A model generated the notes under the pieces. It ran no database searches. It saw only the letters and a list, made by a program, of their open reading frames with translations, and was not told the DNA's origin. A stretch of DNA of 64,000 bases from Mesorhizobium kowhaii (GTDB lineage Bacteria; Pseudomonadota; Alphaproteobacteria; Rhizobiales; Rhizobiaceae), in the NCBI RefSeq assembly GCF_003253745.1, contig NZ_MZXV01000055.1, forward strand, positions 1 to 64,000. The letters run 5' to 3'. Positions within the stretch are counted from its first letter, which is position 1. Each line of letters starts with the position of its first letter. Made by a program: the position numbers and the translations under genes. This document shows, piece by piece, positions 1 to 7,736 of the stretch.

Positions 1-722
1 AGGGTTCGCAGGTTGCCCATGTTTCGGTTGCCTGTCGATGCCGAACGGTCCGGTCGCCCTTTGTCGGGCGCAACTCGGTCAAGCCAATATTTATGCACAG
101 CCCGCGCGTCGTCGCGCGTGATCTCGCTCATCGGCTTATCGGCGACCAGGCCGATGAAGACATCGACGCTCATTTCGCGCTTTGCCTTCCAGCGCTTCTT
201 CTGGTCAGGGCTTTTGGTGCGGATTTCGTCGCGAGCAATCTCGTTGAAATAGAGCTTCAGCGCTTCCGATATCTTGTCGTCAGGGCGGGCGACGGTTCCG
301 CCGACTGCGTCGACAGATGGTGATTTGGCAGGCTCCCCTATCGTGCTCTCGACCCGCTGCAGGATTGTATCGAGCGGCTCAGCGACAAGGATCTCGGCGA
401 GCGGCCGATAGACGAATCCCAGCGACTCGGCGCGCTTGATGGCTTGGTGGTATCGGGCGCGCGCTGCCTGTGGATTTTCACCCAGCATCAACGAAGCCCA
501 CAAAGCATTGTCAGCAGCCTCGTGGAGATCTCGGGCAGTGCGGGCCTTTATGCGGTCAGTGGTGCCGAGGGCGCGGCGCACCAACACACCACGCTCGTCG
601 AGGTCCCGGACCACCCTGGGCACCCGGCGGTAGTAGTGGAAATGATCGCCCCTCAGTTGCAGGAAGCGGTCAGGATCATGCTCTTCGCGTCGTCTTCCCA
701 CGCCCCAAATCACCATTTGCAT
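1..722 (-). CDS. Site-specific tyrosine recombinase (integrase), N-terminal part, cut by window edge
   Basis: The minus strand is open from an ATG at 722 (alternative ATG at 716) to the left edge, about 240 residues with no stop. The start region (QLRGDHFHYYRRVP) resembles the N-terminal domain of phage-type integrases (DUF6538-like). The stretch after about residue 150 (EALKLYFNEI, then KKRWKAKREM and ITRDDARAVHKY) resembles the SAM-like core-binding domain. The catalytic domain with its R-H-R-Y residues would lie outside the window, so activity cannot be judged. The gene lies just downstream of the tRNA-His 3' end and reads away from it, the usual arrangement for an island integrated in a tRNA gene. 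Family call is confident; the element type is unknown. Confidence 0.82.
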   Translation of the reverse strand, partial: MQMVIWGVGRRREEHDPDRFLQLRGDHFHYYRRVPRVVRDLDERGVLVRRALGTTDRIKARTARDLHEAADNALWASLMLGENPQAARARYHQAIKRAESLGFVYRPLAEILVAEPLDTILQRVESTIGEPAKSPSVDAVGGTVARPDDKISEALKLYFNEIARDEIRTKSPDQKKRWKAKREMSVDVFIGLVADKPMSEITRDDARAVHKYWLDRVAPDKGRPDRSASTGNRNMGNLRT

Positions 723-829
723 CACAATAGGTAACGCAACTGGTAACACAAAATAGCCAACAGTCGCAAGGCCAATCGCCAGATACTCAAAATTCTATAA
801 TAGATTCAATGATTTAGTGAAGGTGCTGA

Positions 830-906
830 TGGTACCGTTGGCTGGGATCGAACCAGCGACCTCCGGATCCACAATCCGGCGCTCTAACCATCTGAGCTAC
901 AACGGC
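830..906 (-). tRNA. tRNA-His (GTG anticodon), CCA encoded
   Basis: The minus strand folds as a complete cloverleaf. The acceptor stem is GCCGTTG/CAACGGT, with a G1-U72 first pair. The D arm contains AGCTCAGATGGTTAGAGC, the anticodon stem is CCGGA/TCCGG around TTGTGGA (anticodon GTG), and the T arm contains GGTTCGATCC. A genome-encoded CCA occupies 832-830. The discriminator base is A73 (833) and the base before G1 (907) gives U, so the usual G-1:C73 pair of tRNA-His is not encoded. That absence is known for a large alphaproteobacterial group. The 3' end is probably the attachment site of the element carrying the adjacent integrase. Confidence 0.96.
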
Positions 907-1059
907 ACGTTTGCTGAGCCAGACCAAGGTGGAAAGTTCACTTTCCGTGATCCGCTCTGTCGTTCGGCGATGCGTCCTTACGGGCTAACGGATCTTAATT
1001 CAAGACTTTTGCAAGGCAAAGGTCGCTTCCCCACAAACAGCATCGACTTTTCGCCGGGC

Positions 1060-1183
1060 AAAGAAAAAGGCCGGCGGGAGGAGGTGCCGGCCTTTTCCTG
1101 TTACGAGCCAGCGGGAGGAGGTGCTGGCTGGTCACCCCGAGGAGCAGAGGGAGGAGGTTCCGCTCGCCGGGTATTCCTTGATG
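1060..1183 (-). ncRNA. Alpha-r14 / NfeR1-like trans-acting sRNA with three anti-SD hairpins
   Basis: Three hairpins carry the identical ten-base loop ACCTCCTCCC on the minus strand, at 1158-1149, 1122-1113 and 1085-1076. Their stems differ: an imperfect 7 bp stem, then AGCCAGC/GCTGGCT, then GGCCGGC/GCCGGCC. Equal loops on unrelated stems mean the loop sequence is selected; it is complementary to Shine-Dalgarno GGAGG. The third hairpin is followed by TTTTTCTTT and doubles as a Rho-independent terminator. A TATAAT box lies at 1195-1190, giving a transcript of about 120 nt. This is the architecture described for the rhizobial alpha-r14 family (NfeR1 in Sinorhizobium). The 5' end is inferred from the -10 box. 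Confidence 0.85.
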
Positions 1184-1189
1184 GCTGCC

Positions 1190-1195
1190 ATTATA
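1190..1195 (-). promoter_or_regulatory. -10 box of the anti-SD sRNA
   Basis: Perfect TATAAT on the minus strand, about seven bases before the predicted sRNA start. No convincing -35 TTGACA/CTTGAC was found at 16-18 bp upstream, where the sequence is AT-rich. Confidence 0.5.
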
Positions 1196-1255
1196 CGCCT
1201 GATCGTTTTTAAGAAAATGCGACCTTTTGTTGCATCTTCAGATCATGCGTAAATG

Positions 1256-1714
1256 TTAGGCAACCTTGATTTCCTTCATCGCCTTCTCGAAGGCGGTCTT
1301 GATCGGCTTGGAGACGTCCTCTGCCGCCTTGGAGGCGACGGTCTGGAAGTCCTTGGCCTGCTCGACGGTCATTTCGACGCGCTTGCGCAGGAAGGCGGTC
1401 TGCAGCTCGACGACTTCCGACAGCGACTTGGCGCCGATCAGGGCTTCGAGATGCGAGAAACCAGCCTCGGCATTGGCGCGGAGAGCGGAAATGGTCTTGA
1501 GCGACAGGTCGCTGGAAACGGTCTTGGCGGTCTCGTAGGTCGACTCCAGAGCCTTCTGGGTCTCCTCGGCACCGGTCTTCAGCTTGGCATAGGCTTCCTT
1601 CGACTGCTCAACGCCCTTTTCGGCGAAAGCGCGCATCTGGTCAGTGGCCTTGGAAGCGTCGAAGCTCGGGAATTCAACGTTTTCGATCGTGTCGGCAGTT
1701 TTGGTCCTGGACAT
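1256..1714 (-). CDS. Phasin family protein
   Basis: A 152-residue, mostly helical, Lys/Glu/Ala-rich protein of phasin_2 type. Phasins coat polyhydroxybutyrate granules in the cytoplasm. Diagnostic stretches are FAEKGVEQSKEAYAKLK near residue 30 and FLRKRVEMTVEQAKDF near residue 108. The ATG at 1714 has an AGGA ribosome site (aaaggatgg). Two TGC-N3-GCA sites lie 80-110 bp upstream and resemble PhaR operators, which would tie expression to polymer accumulation. The sRNA is encoded just downstream on the same strand. No polymerase gene is in the window; acetoacetyl-CoA synthetase at 8866 is the other polymer-cycle gene. PhaP-type is likely, but the exact paralogue cannot be set. Confidence 0.9.
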   Translation of the reverse strand: MSRTKTADTIENVEFPSFDASKATDQMRAFAEKGVEQSKEAYAKLKTGAEETQKALESTYETAKTVSSDLSLKTISALRANAEAGFSHLEALIGAKSLSEVVELQTAFLRKRVEMTVEQAKDFQTVASKAAEDVSKPIKTAFEKAMKEIKVA

Positions 1715-1794
1715 TTTCCATCCTTTTCAGCGTCAGCGGCTTTGACAGAAAGCCGTCTCGTTCATGTATGATGGCAATATAAAGGCAAATTTTG

Positions 1795-1822
1795 TGCATT
1801 GCAATATCTTTGTTGCAGTGCA
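1795..1822. promoter_or_regulatory. Pair of PhaR-like operator sites upstream of the phasin gene
   Basis: TGCATTGCA (1795-1803) and TGCAGTGCA (1814-1822) both fit TGC-R-N-Y-GCA, the pattern reported for PhaR repressors that control phasin genes. Their starts are 19 bp apart, in an AT-rich stretch upstream of the phasin start at 1714. The role is inferred; no phaR gene is in the window. Confidence 0.5.
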
Positions 1823-1910
1823 CCATAAGTTTCTTTGGGCCGTTAACCAAGAGCCCAAATTCCAGCCTTTGCACGTTCTGGCTTGTGGACCTTCGCGCCG
1901 CCGGCTTTTA

Positions 1911-1926
1911 TTAACAAAGCGTTAAC
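1911..1926. promoter_or_regulatory. CtrA-type binding site upstream of the PdhS-like kinase
   Basis: Exact TTAA-N7-TTAAC (TTAA CAAAGCG TTAAC), the full consensus for the cell-cycle regulator CtrA, ending 35 bp before the kinase start codon. The adjacent gene encodes a kinase of the type that feeds the DivK-CtrA pathway, which makes a chance match less likely. Confidence 0.6.
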
Positions 1927-1961
1927 CGCAATTTGCCGCTCCGTGAGGGTTCGCCAAGCGC

Positions 1962-4900
1962 ATGCCGTCCGAATATTCCTTCCTTGACGTCGCCGTGCTC
2001 GACGCGGTCCGCCAGCGCTTTGCCGCCGGCGACGCGATCGCGATTCTTTCGACGGATCTGGAGCAGGTGATCTGGGCCAATGGGCCAGGAGCCGCAGTGT
2101 TCGGCTACCCCGATATCGAGGCGATCATCGGCGCCTCCGCGCAGCTGCCGCTGATCGCCAGACGCCAGATCATGGCGACCAGCGGATTTCCAGAGATCGG
2201 CCGCGACCGCGCCATCATGGTGCGGCTGGCAACCGGCATGACCAGCCGTGCCGTCGGCTTCCTGGCCAGTGCCGTGACCATGCCGGACGACGAAAAGGCG
2301 ATCATGCTGACCGTGCCGGCGGCACAGACGGGCTCGCGCAGCGCCAGCGAAATTGCCGCTCGCGCCATCGGCGGCCTTACCGAAGACGGCCATTTCATTG
2401 CCTTTGTCGATGCCGCAGGCAACGTCGAGGCCGCCTCGGAAGGATTTTCGGCACTGGGCATCTTGCCGGAGACGCTGGCGGCGCTGGTTGCCGACGTCGC
2501 GGATGGGAGCGAGCGGATCGTCAAGCGCCTCGTTCCCGGCGGCGCGACCTCCTATCCGGCAGGGCTGGCAAGATTGACCGAGGAACGGCATCTGCTGGTG
2601 GTGATCGACGAGGACCAACTTGACGGCAAGGCTCCTGCCGAAGACAGCGTCGTGGAAGCGCAAGCGCCAGCCCAAGTAGAAACCGCGGCTGCGGAAAGCA
2701 CGATTGCCCAGCCGGAACCGTCCCAGCACAACAGACCGGCAATCGACATCGAACACCCGGCCGTGGACGAACCTAGCGTTCCGGAAGCCGCCGAGATTAT
2801 CCCGATGCCGACAGCGCCTGAGAATGCCGATCCAGCCGGGCAGCCGGCGGAGGCGGCGGATAACGACCCGGGGACTGCCGGCGCTACGCCAGCGCAGCAC
2901 GATCATTGGTACTTCAATGCCGGTGAGGAGGATGCGCAACAGACCGACCGGGCCGCTGCAGCCGAGACTGTTGAGCCCCCTGCCGCCGTCGCGGAGGGTG
3001 CGGCGGAAAATCCGACGCAGCACGATACCAAGGCCGCCCCGGTCGAACGCCCGGCCGTGCGATCGATCGACCGCACGGCTGCGCCGCTGCGCTTCGTCTG
3101 GCGCACCGATGCCGAAGGCAAGTTCAGCACGCTGTCTCCGGAATTCGCCAACATTGTCGGCAAGCCGGCCGCCGATGTCATCGGCCGGCGCTTCAGGGAT
3201 GTGGCGGCCACCTTCGGCCTCGATCCCTCCGGTGAGATCGCCGGCTTGCTGGAACGACGCGATACCTGGTCCGGCCGCTCCGTGCTGTGGCCCGTCGCCG
3301 GCACCGATCTGAAGATCCCTGTCGACCTGGCGGCGCTGCCTGTCTATGGCCGCAGCCGTGCCTTTGAAGGCTTCCGCGGCTTCGGCGTTGCCCGGGCCAG
3401 TGACGCGGTCGTCGATCCGGAAGCCATCGGCATGGCGCTGGTGCCCAACGGCAAGGCCCCGGCGACACCCGAGCCGCAAGCCGTCGAACCCGTACCTGAA
3501 CAGCCGAAGGCTGAAGAGCCGACGGCCGAGGAGCCGAAGGCATCGGACCCGTTCAAGGGCGAGGTGCCGGCGCTAACCATCGTGCCGAAACCGGAGCGGC
3601 GCTTTGCCGACAAGGTGATCCGGCTGGCCGAACATCGCCAGCCAGCCAACGACAAGGGCCTGTCGACGCTGGAGCGCAGCGCGTTCCGCGAGATCGGCGA
3701 GCGGCTGAAGAAGGACAGTTCGCCCGCCGAGCCGCCAGAGGCCGAGAAGCCCAGCCTCGACAATCCCAGGGAACAGGCGACCGAGGCACCTGCCGAAGCT
3801 GTGGCGGACGTGCCGACGGCGGAGACGGAAGCTCCGGCAGTCGGCGAGATTCCGTCAACACTCGATGCCGCCTCCGAGACCGATGTCGATGCCGAGGACG
3901 AAGCGGACCTGGCGCGGCTTGACGGCGGTCACCCGGACGAAGCAGGTCATGAGGAACCCTCCGACACCCTGCCGGGCTCGTTGCTCGACTATGCCGACCG
4001 TGATGACGGACGCGGTCCTGTCGCGGACAACAGTGACCTGGCCCCGGTTTCCGAACCGGTGACGGCGCAACCAGAATTGACCGAGCCCGTCGCCACCGGC
4101 GAAGAGCCTGAAGCCACTGACGCGACACATGACTCCGTCGATGACGACAGCATGACATCGGCAGATTTTCGCGACGCCGAGGACAGTGAAGATTGGGTGC
4201 AGCCCGACGAGGAAGCCGCGGCCCCTGACGAACCGGCGGTTGCCTCCGCCGAGGCACGCGTCGAGCGCCCACGCCTTAAAGTGCCGCCGCTCAAGGTCGA
4301 AGGGTTCGTGCCGTCGGCCTTTTCGGCCGGAGATGAGCACAAGGCTCCCGATACCTCGCTTCTGAGCAAGCTGCCGGTGCCGTTGCTCATCCATTCCGGC
4401 GACCAGTTGCACTATGCGAACGAGGAATTCCTCAACCTGACCGGCTATGAGGCGCTCGACGACCTGGCGGATGCCGGCGGCCTCGGCGCGCTGTTTGCCG
4501 ACCCCTACGCCGACGATGGCACCTCCGACGGCACCGATCGCGCGTTGCGACTGAAGACACGTGATAGGCAGGAATTCCCGATCGAGGCGATTTTGCGCTC
4601 TGTCCCCTGGCGTGACGGCAAGGCATTGATGCTGGTCGTGCGCCGCTCCGGCGAGGATGACGCGCCGGCGACCCTGCATGTGGTTGGCGACGAGCAGACG
4701 CAGCCCGACATTCCCGAGCTGAAGGCACGCATCGCCGAGATGCGCACCATCATCGACACCGCCACCGACGGCGTCGTGCTGATCGGTCGTGACGGCAGCA
4801 TCCGCTCGATCAGCCGGCCGGCCGAGGCGCTGTTCGGCTTCGACAGCGACGAAGTGACCGGCAAGCCGTTCGCTTCGCTGTTCGCGATCGAAAGCCAGCG

Positions 4901-5837
4901 CGCGGCGCGCGACTATCTCAACGGACTGTCCGAGCCCGGTGTGGCGAGCGTGATGAATGACGGCCGCGAGGTGATCGGGCGCGAGGCGCAGGGGCGCTTC
5001 ATCCCGTTGTTCATGACCATCGGCCGGCTGCCCAACGACAGCGGCTTCTGTGCCGTCGTGCGCGACATCACACAATGGAAACGGGCCGAAGAGGACCTGA
5101 CGCAAGCACGCGCGGTGGCCGAGCGCGCGTCCTCGCAAAAGACCGATTTCCTCGCGCGCATCAGCCACGAGATCCGCACCCCGCTCAATGCCATCATCGG
5201 CTTTTCCGAATTGATGGTCGACGAGAAATTCGGTCCGGTCGCCAATGACCGCTACCGCGACTATCTGCGCGACATCAACCGCTCTGGCAACCATGTGCTC
5301 GACCTCGTCAACGACCTGCTCGACATTTCGAAAATCGAGGCTGGCCAGCAGGAGATGGCCTACGAGGCGGTGTCGCTCAACGACACGCTGGCCGAGACCG
5401 TGGCGATGATGCAGCCGCAGGCCAACCGCGAGCGCGTCATCATCCGCTCCAGCTTCGCTTCGCGGCTGCCGGAAGTGGTGGCCGACCTGCGCAGCGTGCG
5501 CCAGATCGCGCTCAACATCCTGTCGAACGCCATTCGTTACACGCAGGCCGGCGGCCAGGTGATCGTCTCGACCGCCTATGAGACATCAGGCGACGTCGTC
5601 ATGCGGGTGCGCGACACCGGCATCGGCATGAGCCAGGCCGAGATCGAGCAGGCACTGAAGCCGTTCAAGCAGATCAACGCGCTGAAGCGCGGGCGCGGCG
5701 ACGGCACGGGGCTTGGATTGCCTTTGACCAAGGCGATGGTGGAAGCCAACCGCGCCCGGTTCACCATCAACTCGACACCGGGTGAAGGCACCCTGGTCGA
5801 GGTCGCGTTTCCGTCGACCCGCGTGCTCGCGGAATAG
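1962..5837 (+). CDS. Large multi-PAS sensor histidine kinase, PdhS/PleC/DivJ type
   Basis: A 1291-residue predicted cytoplasmic kinase with no clear membrane segments. PAS-like segments lie near residues 375-470 and 800-900 and a clear one at about 925-1040, separated by long Ala/Pro/Glu-rich acidic linkers (about 210-370 and 490-800). The HisKA domain has ISHEIRTPLNAIIGFSE with phospho-acceptor His1069. HATPase_c has the N box around Asn1189, DTGIGM near 1218 and GTGLGLPLT near 1247. The core matches the PdhS/PleC/DivJ group acting on DivK in rhizobial cell-cycle control. Start ATG 1962 lies 35 bp after a CtrA box. No receiver domain is fused, so the partner regulator is elsewhere. The PdhS assignment rests on domain style and needs a tree. 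Confidence 0.87.
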   Translation: MPSEYSFLDVAVLDAVRQRFAAGDAIAILSTDLEQVIWANGPGAAVFGYPDIEAIIGASAQLPLIARRQIMATSGFPEIGRDRAIMVRLATGMTSRAVGFLASAVTMPDDEKAIMLTVPAAQTGSRSASEIAARAIGGLTEDGHFIAFVDAAGNVEAASEGFSALGILPETLAALVADVADGSERIVKRLVPGGATSYPAGLARLTEERHLLVVIDEDQLDGKAPAEDSVVEAQAPAQVETAAAESTIAQPEPSQHNRPAIDIEHPAVDEPSVPEAAEIIPMPTAPENADPAGQPAEAADNDPGTAGATPAQHDHWYFNAGEEDAQQTDRAAAAETVEPPAAVAEGAAENPTQHDTKAAPVERPAVRSIDRTAAPLRFVWRTDAEGKFSTLSPEFANIVGKPAADVIGRRFRDVAATFGLDPSGEIAGLLERRDTWSGRSVLWPVAGTDLKIPVDLAALPVYGRSRAFEGFRGFGVARASDAVVDPEAIGMALVPNGKAPATPEPQAVEPVPEQPKAEEPTAEEPKASDPFKGEVPALTIVPKPERRFADKVIRLAEHRQPANDKGLSTLERSAFREIGERLKKDSSPAEPPEAEKPSLDNPREQATEAPAEAVADVPTAETEAPAVGEIPSTLDAASETDVDAEDEADLARLDGGHPDEAGHEEPSDTLPGSLLDYADRDDGRGPVADNSDLAPVSEPVTAQPELTEPVATGEEPEATDATHDSVDDDSMTSADFRDAEDSEDWVQPDEEAAAPDEPAVASAEARVERPRLKVPPLKVEGFVPSAFSAGDEHKAPDTSLLSKLPVPLLIHSGDQLHYANEEFLNLTGYEALDDLADAGGLGALFADPYADDGTSDGTDRALRLKTRDRQEFPIEAILRSVPWRDGKALMLVVRRSGEDDAPATLHVVGDEQTQPDIPELKARIAEMRTIIDTATDGVVLIGRDGSIRSISRPAEALFGFDSDEVTGKPFASLFAIESQRAARDYLNGLSEPGVASVMNDGREVIGREAQGRFIPLFMTIGRLPNDSGFCAVVRDITQWKRAEEDLTQARAVAERASSQKTDFLARISHEIRTPLNAIIGFSELMVDEKFGPVANDRYRDYLRDINRSGNHVLDLVNDLLDISKIEAGQQEMAYEAVSLNDTLAETVAMMQPQANRERVIIRSSFASRLPEVVADLRSVRQIALNILSNAIRYTQAGGQVIVSTAYETSGDVVMRVRDTGIGMSQAEIEQALKPFKQINALKRGRGDGTGLGLPLTKAMVEANRARFTINSTPGEGTLVEVAFPSTRVLAE

Positions 5838-6011
5838 GCCGTGGACCCATGAATATGGTCGAGGAGCGCAAAGGTCGCCTCCGGCTGAGCGGCTTGACAT
5901 GGCAACTCGCAGCCGTTTCGGCGTCCTTCGGATATAGCGTATCTGCTCGGATCGGTTGCCTGGCGCCACAACCAGACTTTGCGGTTCCAGATCATAGGCA
6001 CAGTAGCCGAT

Positions 6012-6374
6012 TCAGGCTCGATGCCGTGATCGTCTCGACCTGACGGTCAGAATGGCAACAAGCAGGCAAACGGCCAGAACCATAAAGGGCGGCATTGCAT
6101 GAGCGTACTCGCCATGGAGTATCACCGTCCCCGCAGCGGCCAGCATGACGGCACTCCCGAGCAGCGATCCGTAGAGGCGGAGAGGCCTGAAGATCAGCAT
6201 GACAGCAGTCGTGAATTCGAAGATTGCCGTTAGATAGTGGAAGCTTTGCGGATAACCCCACCGGGCGTAGTCCGCGGCAATCTCGGCAGTGACGAAGGTG
6301 TTCCCGTAGGCTCCAACCAGGAAGAACGCCGCAAGCAGCCAAGCGGCTCCGTTTCCCCAACGAATTTCAGGCAT
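6012..6374 (-). CDS. DoxX-like small membrane protein
   Basis: 120 residues with four predicted transmembrane helices (about 9-28, 44-63, 68-88 and 92-110) and a basic tail (RSRRSRHRA). The layout and the central FHYLTAIFEFTTAVMLIF fit the DoxX-like family of unassigned inner-membrane proteins. It is the last gene of a three-gene minus-strand unit (SDR, SnoaL-like, DoxX), 62 bp behind the preceding gene. The ATG at 6374 has GGAG 11 bases upstream. The function is unknown; co-location with a short-chain dehydrogenase under a TetR regulator suggests response to a small organic compound. Confidence 0.72.
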   Translation of the reverse strand: MPEIRWGNGAAWLLAAFFLVGAYGNTFVTAEIAADYARWGYPQSFHYLTAIFEFTTAVMLIFRPLRLYGSLLGSAVMLAAAGTVILHGEYAHAMPPFMVLAVCLLVAILTVRSRRSRHRA

Positions 6375-6436
6375 GGACGGCCATTCTCCACAGGATTTTG
6401 GTCATCAACAGGCTGACCGCAGACATGCCGCGCTTT

Positions 6437-6826
6437 TCAAGGCGACGCGGGTTGAAGAGCGAGTACGCGACTCGCCAAACGCCAGCCATCCGGCGTCCGC
6501 TGGAGCCGATCCGTGTAGGTAACGCTCGCTACCGAGCCGTCCAACAGCAAGCCAAGGCCTTTCGACATCGCGTCGATCTCGTCGTTTGGGCCCTCCTGAA
6601 CATATACGTTTGTCGTGTGATGGGCCTTGGCGTGGCCGTCCTGGCTTGCCATATGGCGGATCGCTTCAATTCCGGTGACGGGAGCAAATCCGAAAACGCT
6701 CGAGTCAAAGTGGGCATCCTCGGTGAAGACTTCGCCGAACCGGTCCCACGCGCGCTTGTCGACAAGGTGTCCCCAGAGCGACAGGATTTGATTGACCTCA
6801 ATGATGTCGCTGATGGACGGTTTCAC
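6437..6826 (-). CDS. SnoaL-like / NTF2-fold protein
   Basis: 129 residues with the NTF2-like cone-fold pattern: an N-terminal helix leading to LVDKRAWDRFGEVFTEDAHFD, a middle GIEAIRHMA, and strands ending in DGWRLASRVLALQP. Proteins of this fold include polyketide cyclases, dehydratases and binding proteins, so the activity cannot be read from the family. The start is GTG 6826 because AAGGAG sits eight bases upstream; the nearby ATG at 6833 is out of frame. It is the middle gene of the TetR-linked unit, 52 bp after the SDR gene. Fold is fairly sure, role unknown. Confidence 0.75.
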   Translation of the reverse strand: MKPSISDIIEVNQILSLWGHLVDKRAWDRFGEVFTEDAHFDSSVFGFAPVTGIEAIRHMASQDGHAKAHHTTNVYVQEGPNDEIDAMSKGLGLLLDGSVASVTYTDRLQRTPDGWRLASRVLALQPASP

Positions 6827-6878
6827 CGTTCATACTCCTTGAGTTGGGATGAGAGTCAAAATCCGGAACCTCTGGCCA

Positions 6879-7613
6879 TCACCAGTTGATCAGTCCGTTA
6901 GTGTTGAAGAATTGGCCAGTCGGTCCAGCATCATCCAGCAAGGCGTATTTGACAGATGCCCGAACGCCGTCCTCGATCGTGACGTAGCCGCCACCTCTAT
7001 TTAAATCCGTCATGACGTAGCCGGGGCAGACCGAGTTCACCTTGATCGGTGTATCGCGCAGTTCGAAGGCCAACTGTACGGTCAGCATGTTGAGCGCCGC
7101 CTTGGAGGCAGCATAGCCAAGCCATTTGATATCGGGCGATGGATTGGCGGGATCGCCATTCCACCAAAGAGACCCGACGCTGCTCGACAGGTTGACGATG
7201 CGGCCGCTGGCCGCCTTGCGGATGAGCGGCAACAGTTTCTGCGTCACGAGCACGGTGCCGATGAAATTGACCTCATACGTTTCACGCAGGGTCTGCGTTG
7301 GGGCCACGCTTGGAAAATCGTCGGTGTCGAGCAGCAGAATTCCGGCGTTGTTGATCAGGATGTCGAGCCTGCCGAATTGTTCATCGATTGTTGATGCGGC
7401 TGCGTCGATGGTTTCCGGTCGATTGAGGTCGATCTCGATTGCCTCGACCGCCAACCCTTCCGCGCGTAGTGCTTCAGCCCTCTCCTGGCCAGTTGCAAGA
7501 TCGCGTGCGCCCAGCAGGACAAACACTCCGTTTCGCGCAAGTTGGCGAACCGTTTCAAAGCCAAGACCGCGGGTCGCGCCCGTTACGAGCGCAATCTTTT
7601 CGTATGTGGACAT
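6879..7613 (-). CDS. Short-chain dehydrogenase/reductase
   Basis: 244 residues, classical SDR. Nucleotide-binding TGATRGLG is near residue 12, NNAG follows DILI near residue 88, catalytic Ser lies in IVNLSSSVGS, and YAASK carries Tyr and Lys. Such enzymes reduce or oxidise carbonyls with NAD(P)H; the specificity is not visible. An upstream in-frame TTG at 7625 is possible, but GGAG sits six bases before the ATG at 7613, so that start is used. It is first in the unit with the SnoaL-like and DoxX genes and is preceded by a 27 bp palindrome (7710-7736) that is likely the operator of the upstream TetR gene. Confidence 0.88.
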   Translation of the reverse strand: MSTYEKIALVTGATRGLGFETVRQLARNGVFVLLGARDLATGQERAEALRAEGLAVEAIEIDLNRPETIDAAASTIDEQFGRLDILINNAGILLLDTDDFPSVAPTQTLRETYEVNFIGTVLVTQKLLPLIRKAASGRIVNLSSSVGSLWWNGDPANPSPDIKWLGYAASKAALNMLTVQLAFELRDTPIKVNSVCPGYVMTDLNRGGGYVTIEDGVRASVKYALLDDAGPTGQFFNTNGLINW

Positions 7614-7709
7614 CCATATCTCCAACGAGCGTGCCCCTCATGGGCAGCGCCTTTTCGCAAGCTGCCTAGCAGCGGGCGCTGGATCGCATGGAATTTTATG
7701 TCTGTCAAC

Positions 7710-7736
7710 GACAAATGTCACTCAGTGCCATTTGTC
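7710..7736. promoter_or_regulatory. 27 bp inverted repeat, candidate TetR operator for the SDR operon
   Basis: Arms gacaaatgtcac and gtgccatttgtc, separated by tca, pair over 12 bp with one mismatch. It overlaps the last codons of the TetR gene and lies about 100 bp before the SDR start. The half site GACAAATGGCA recurs upstream of the TetR start at 8365-8355, which points to one regulator acting at both places. Confidence 0.6.

Noticed and set aside
1911..3479. 522-codon minus-strand frame opposite the kinase
   Set aside because: Arg/Gly/His-rich composition typical of the antisense of GC-rich genes, no domain, and it lies wholly opposite a well-supported gene.
3855..5294. 479-codon minus-strand frame opposite the kinase
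   Set aside because: Same antisense artefact; it covers the conserved PAS and HisKA parts of the plus-strand protein.
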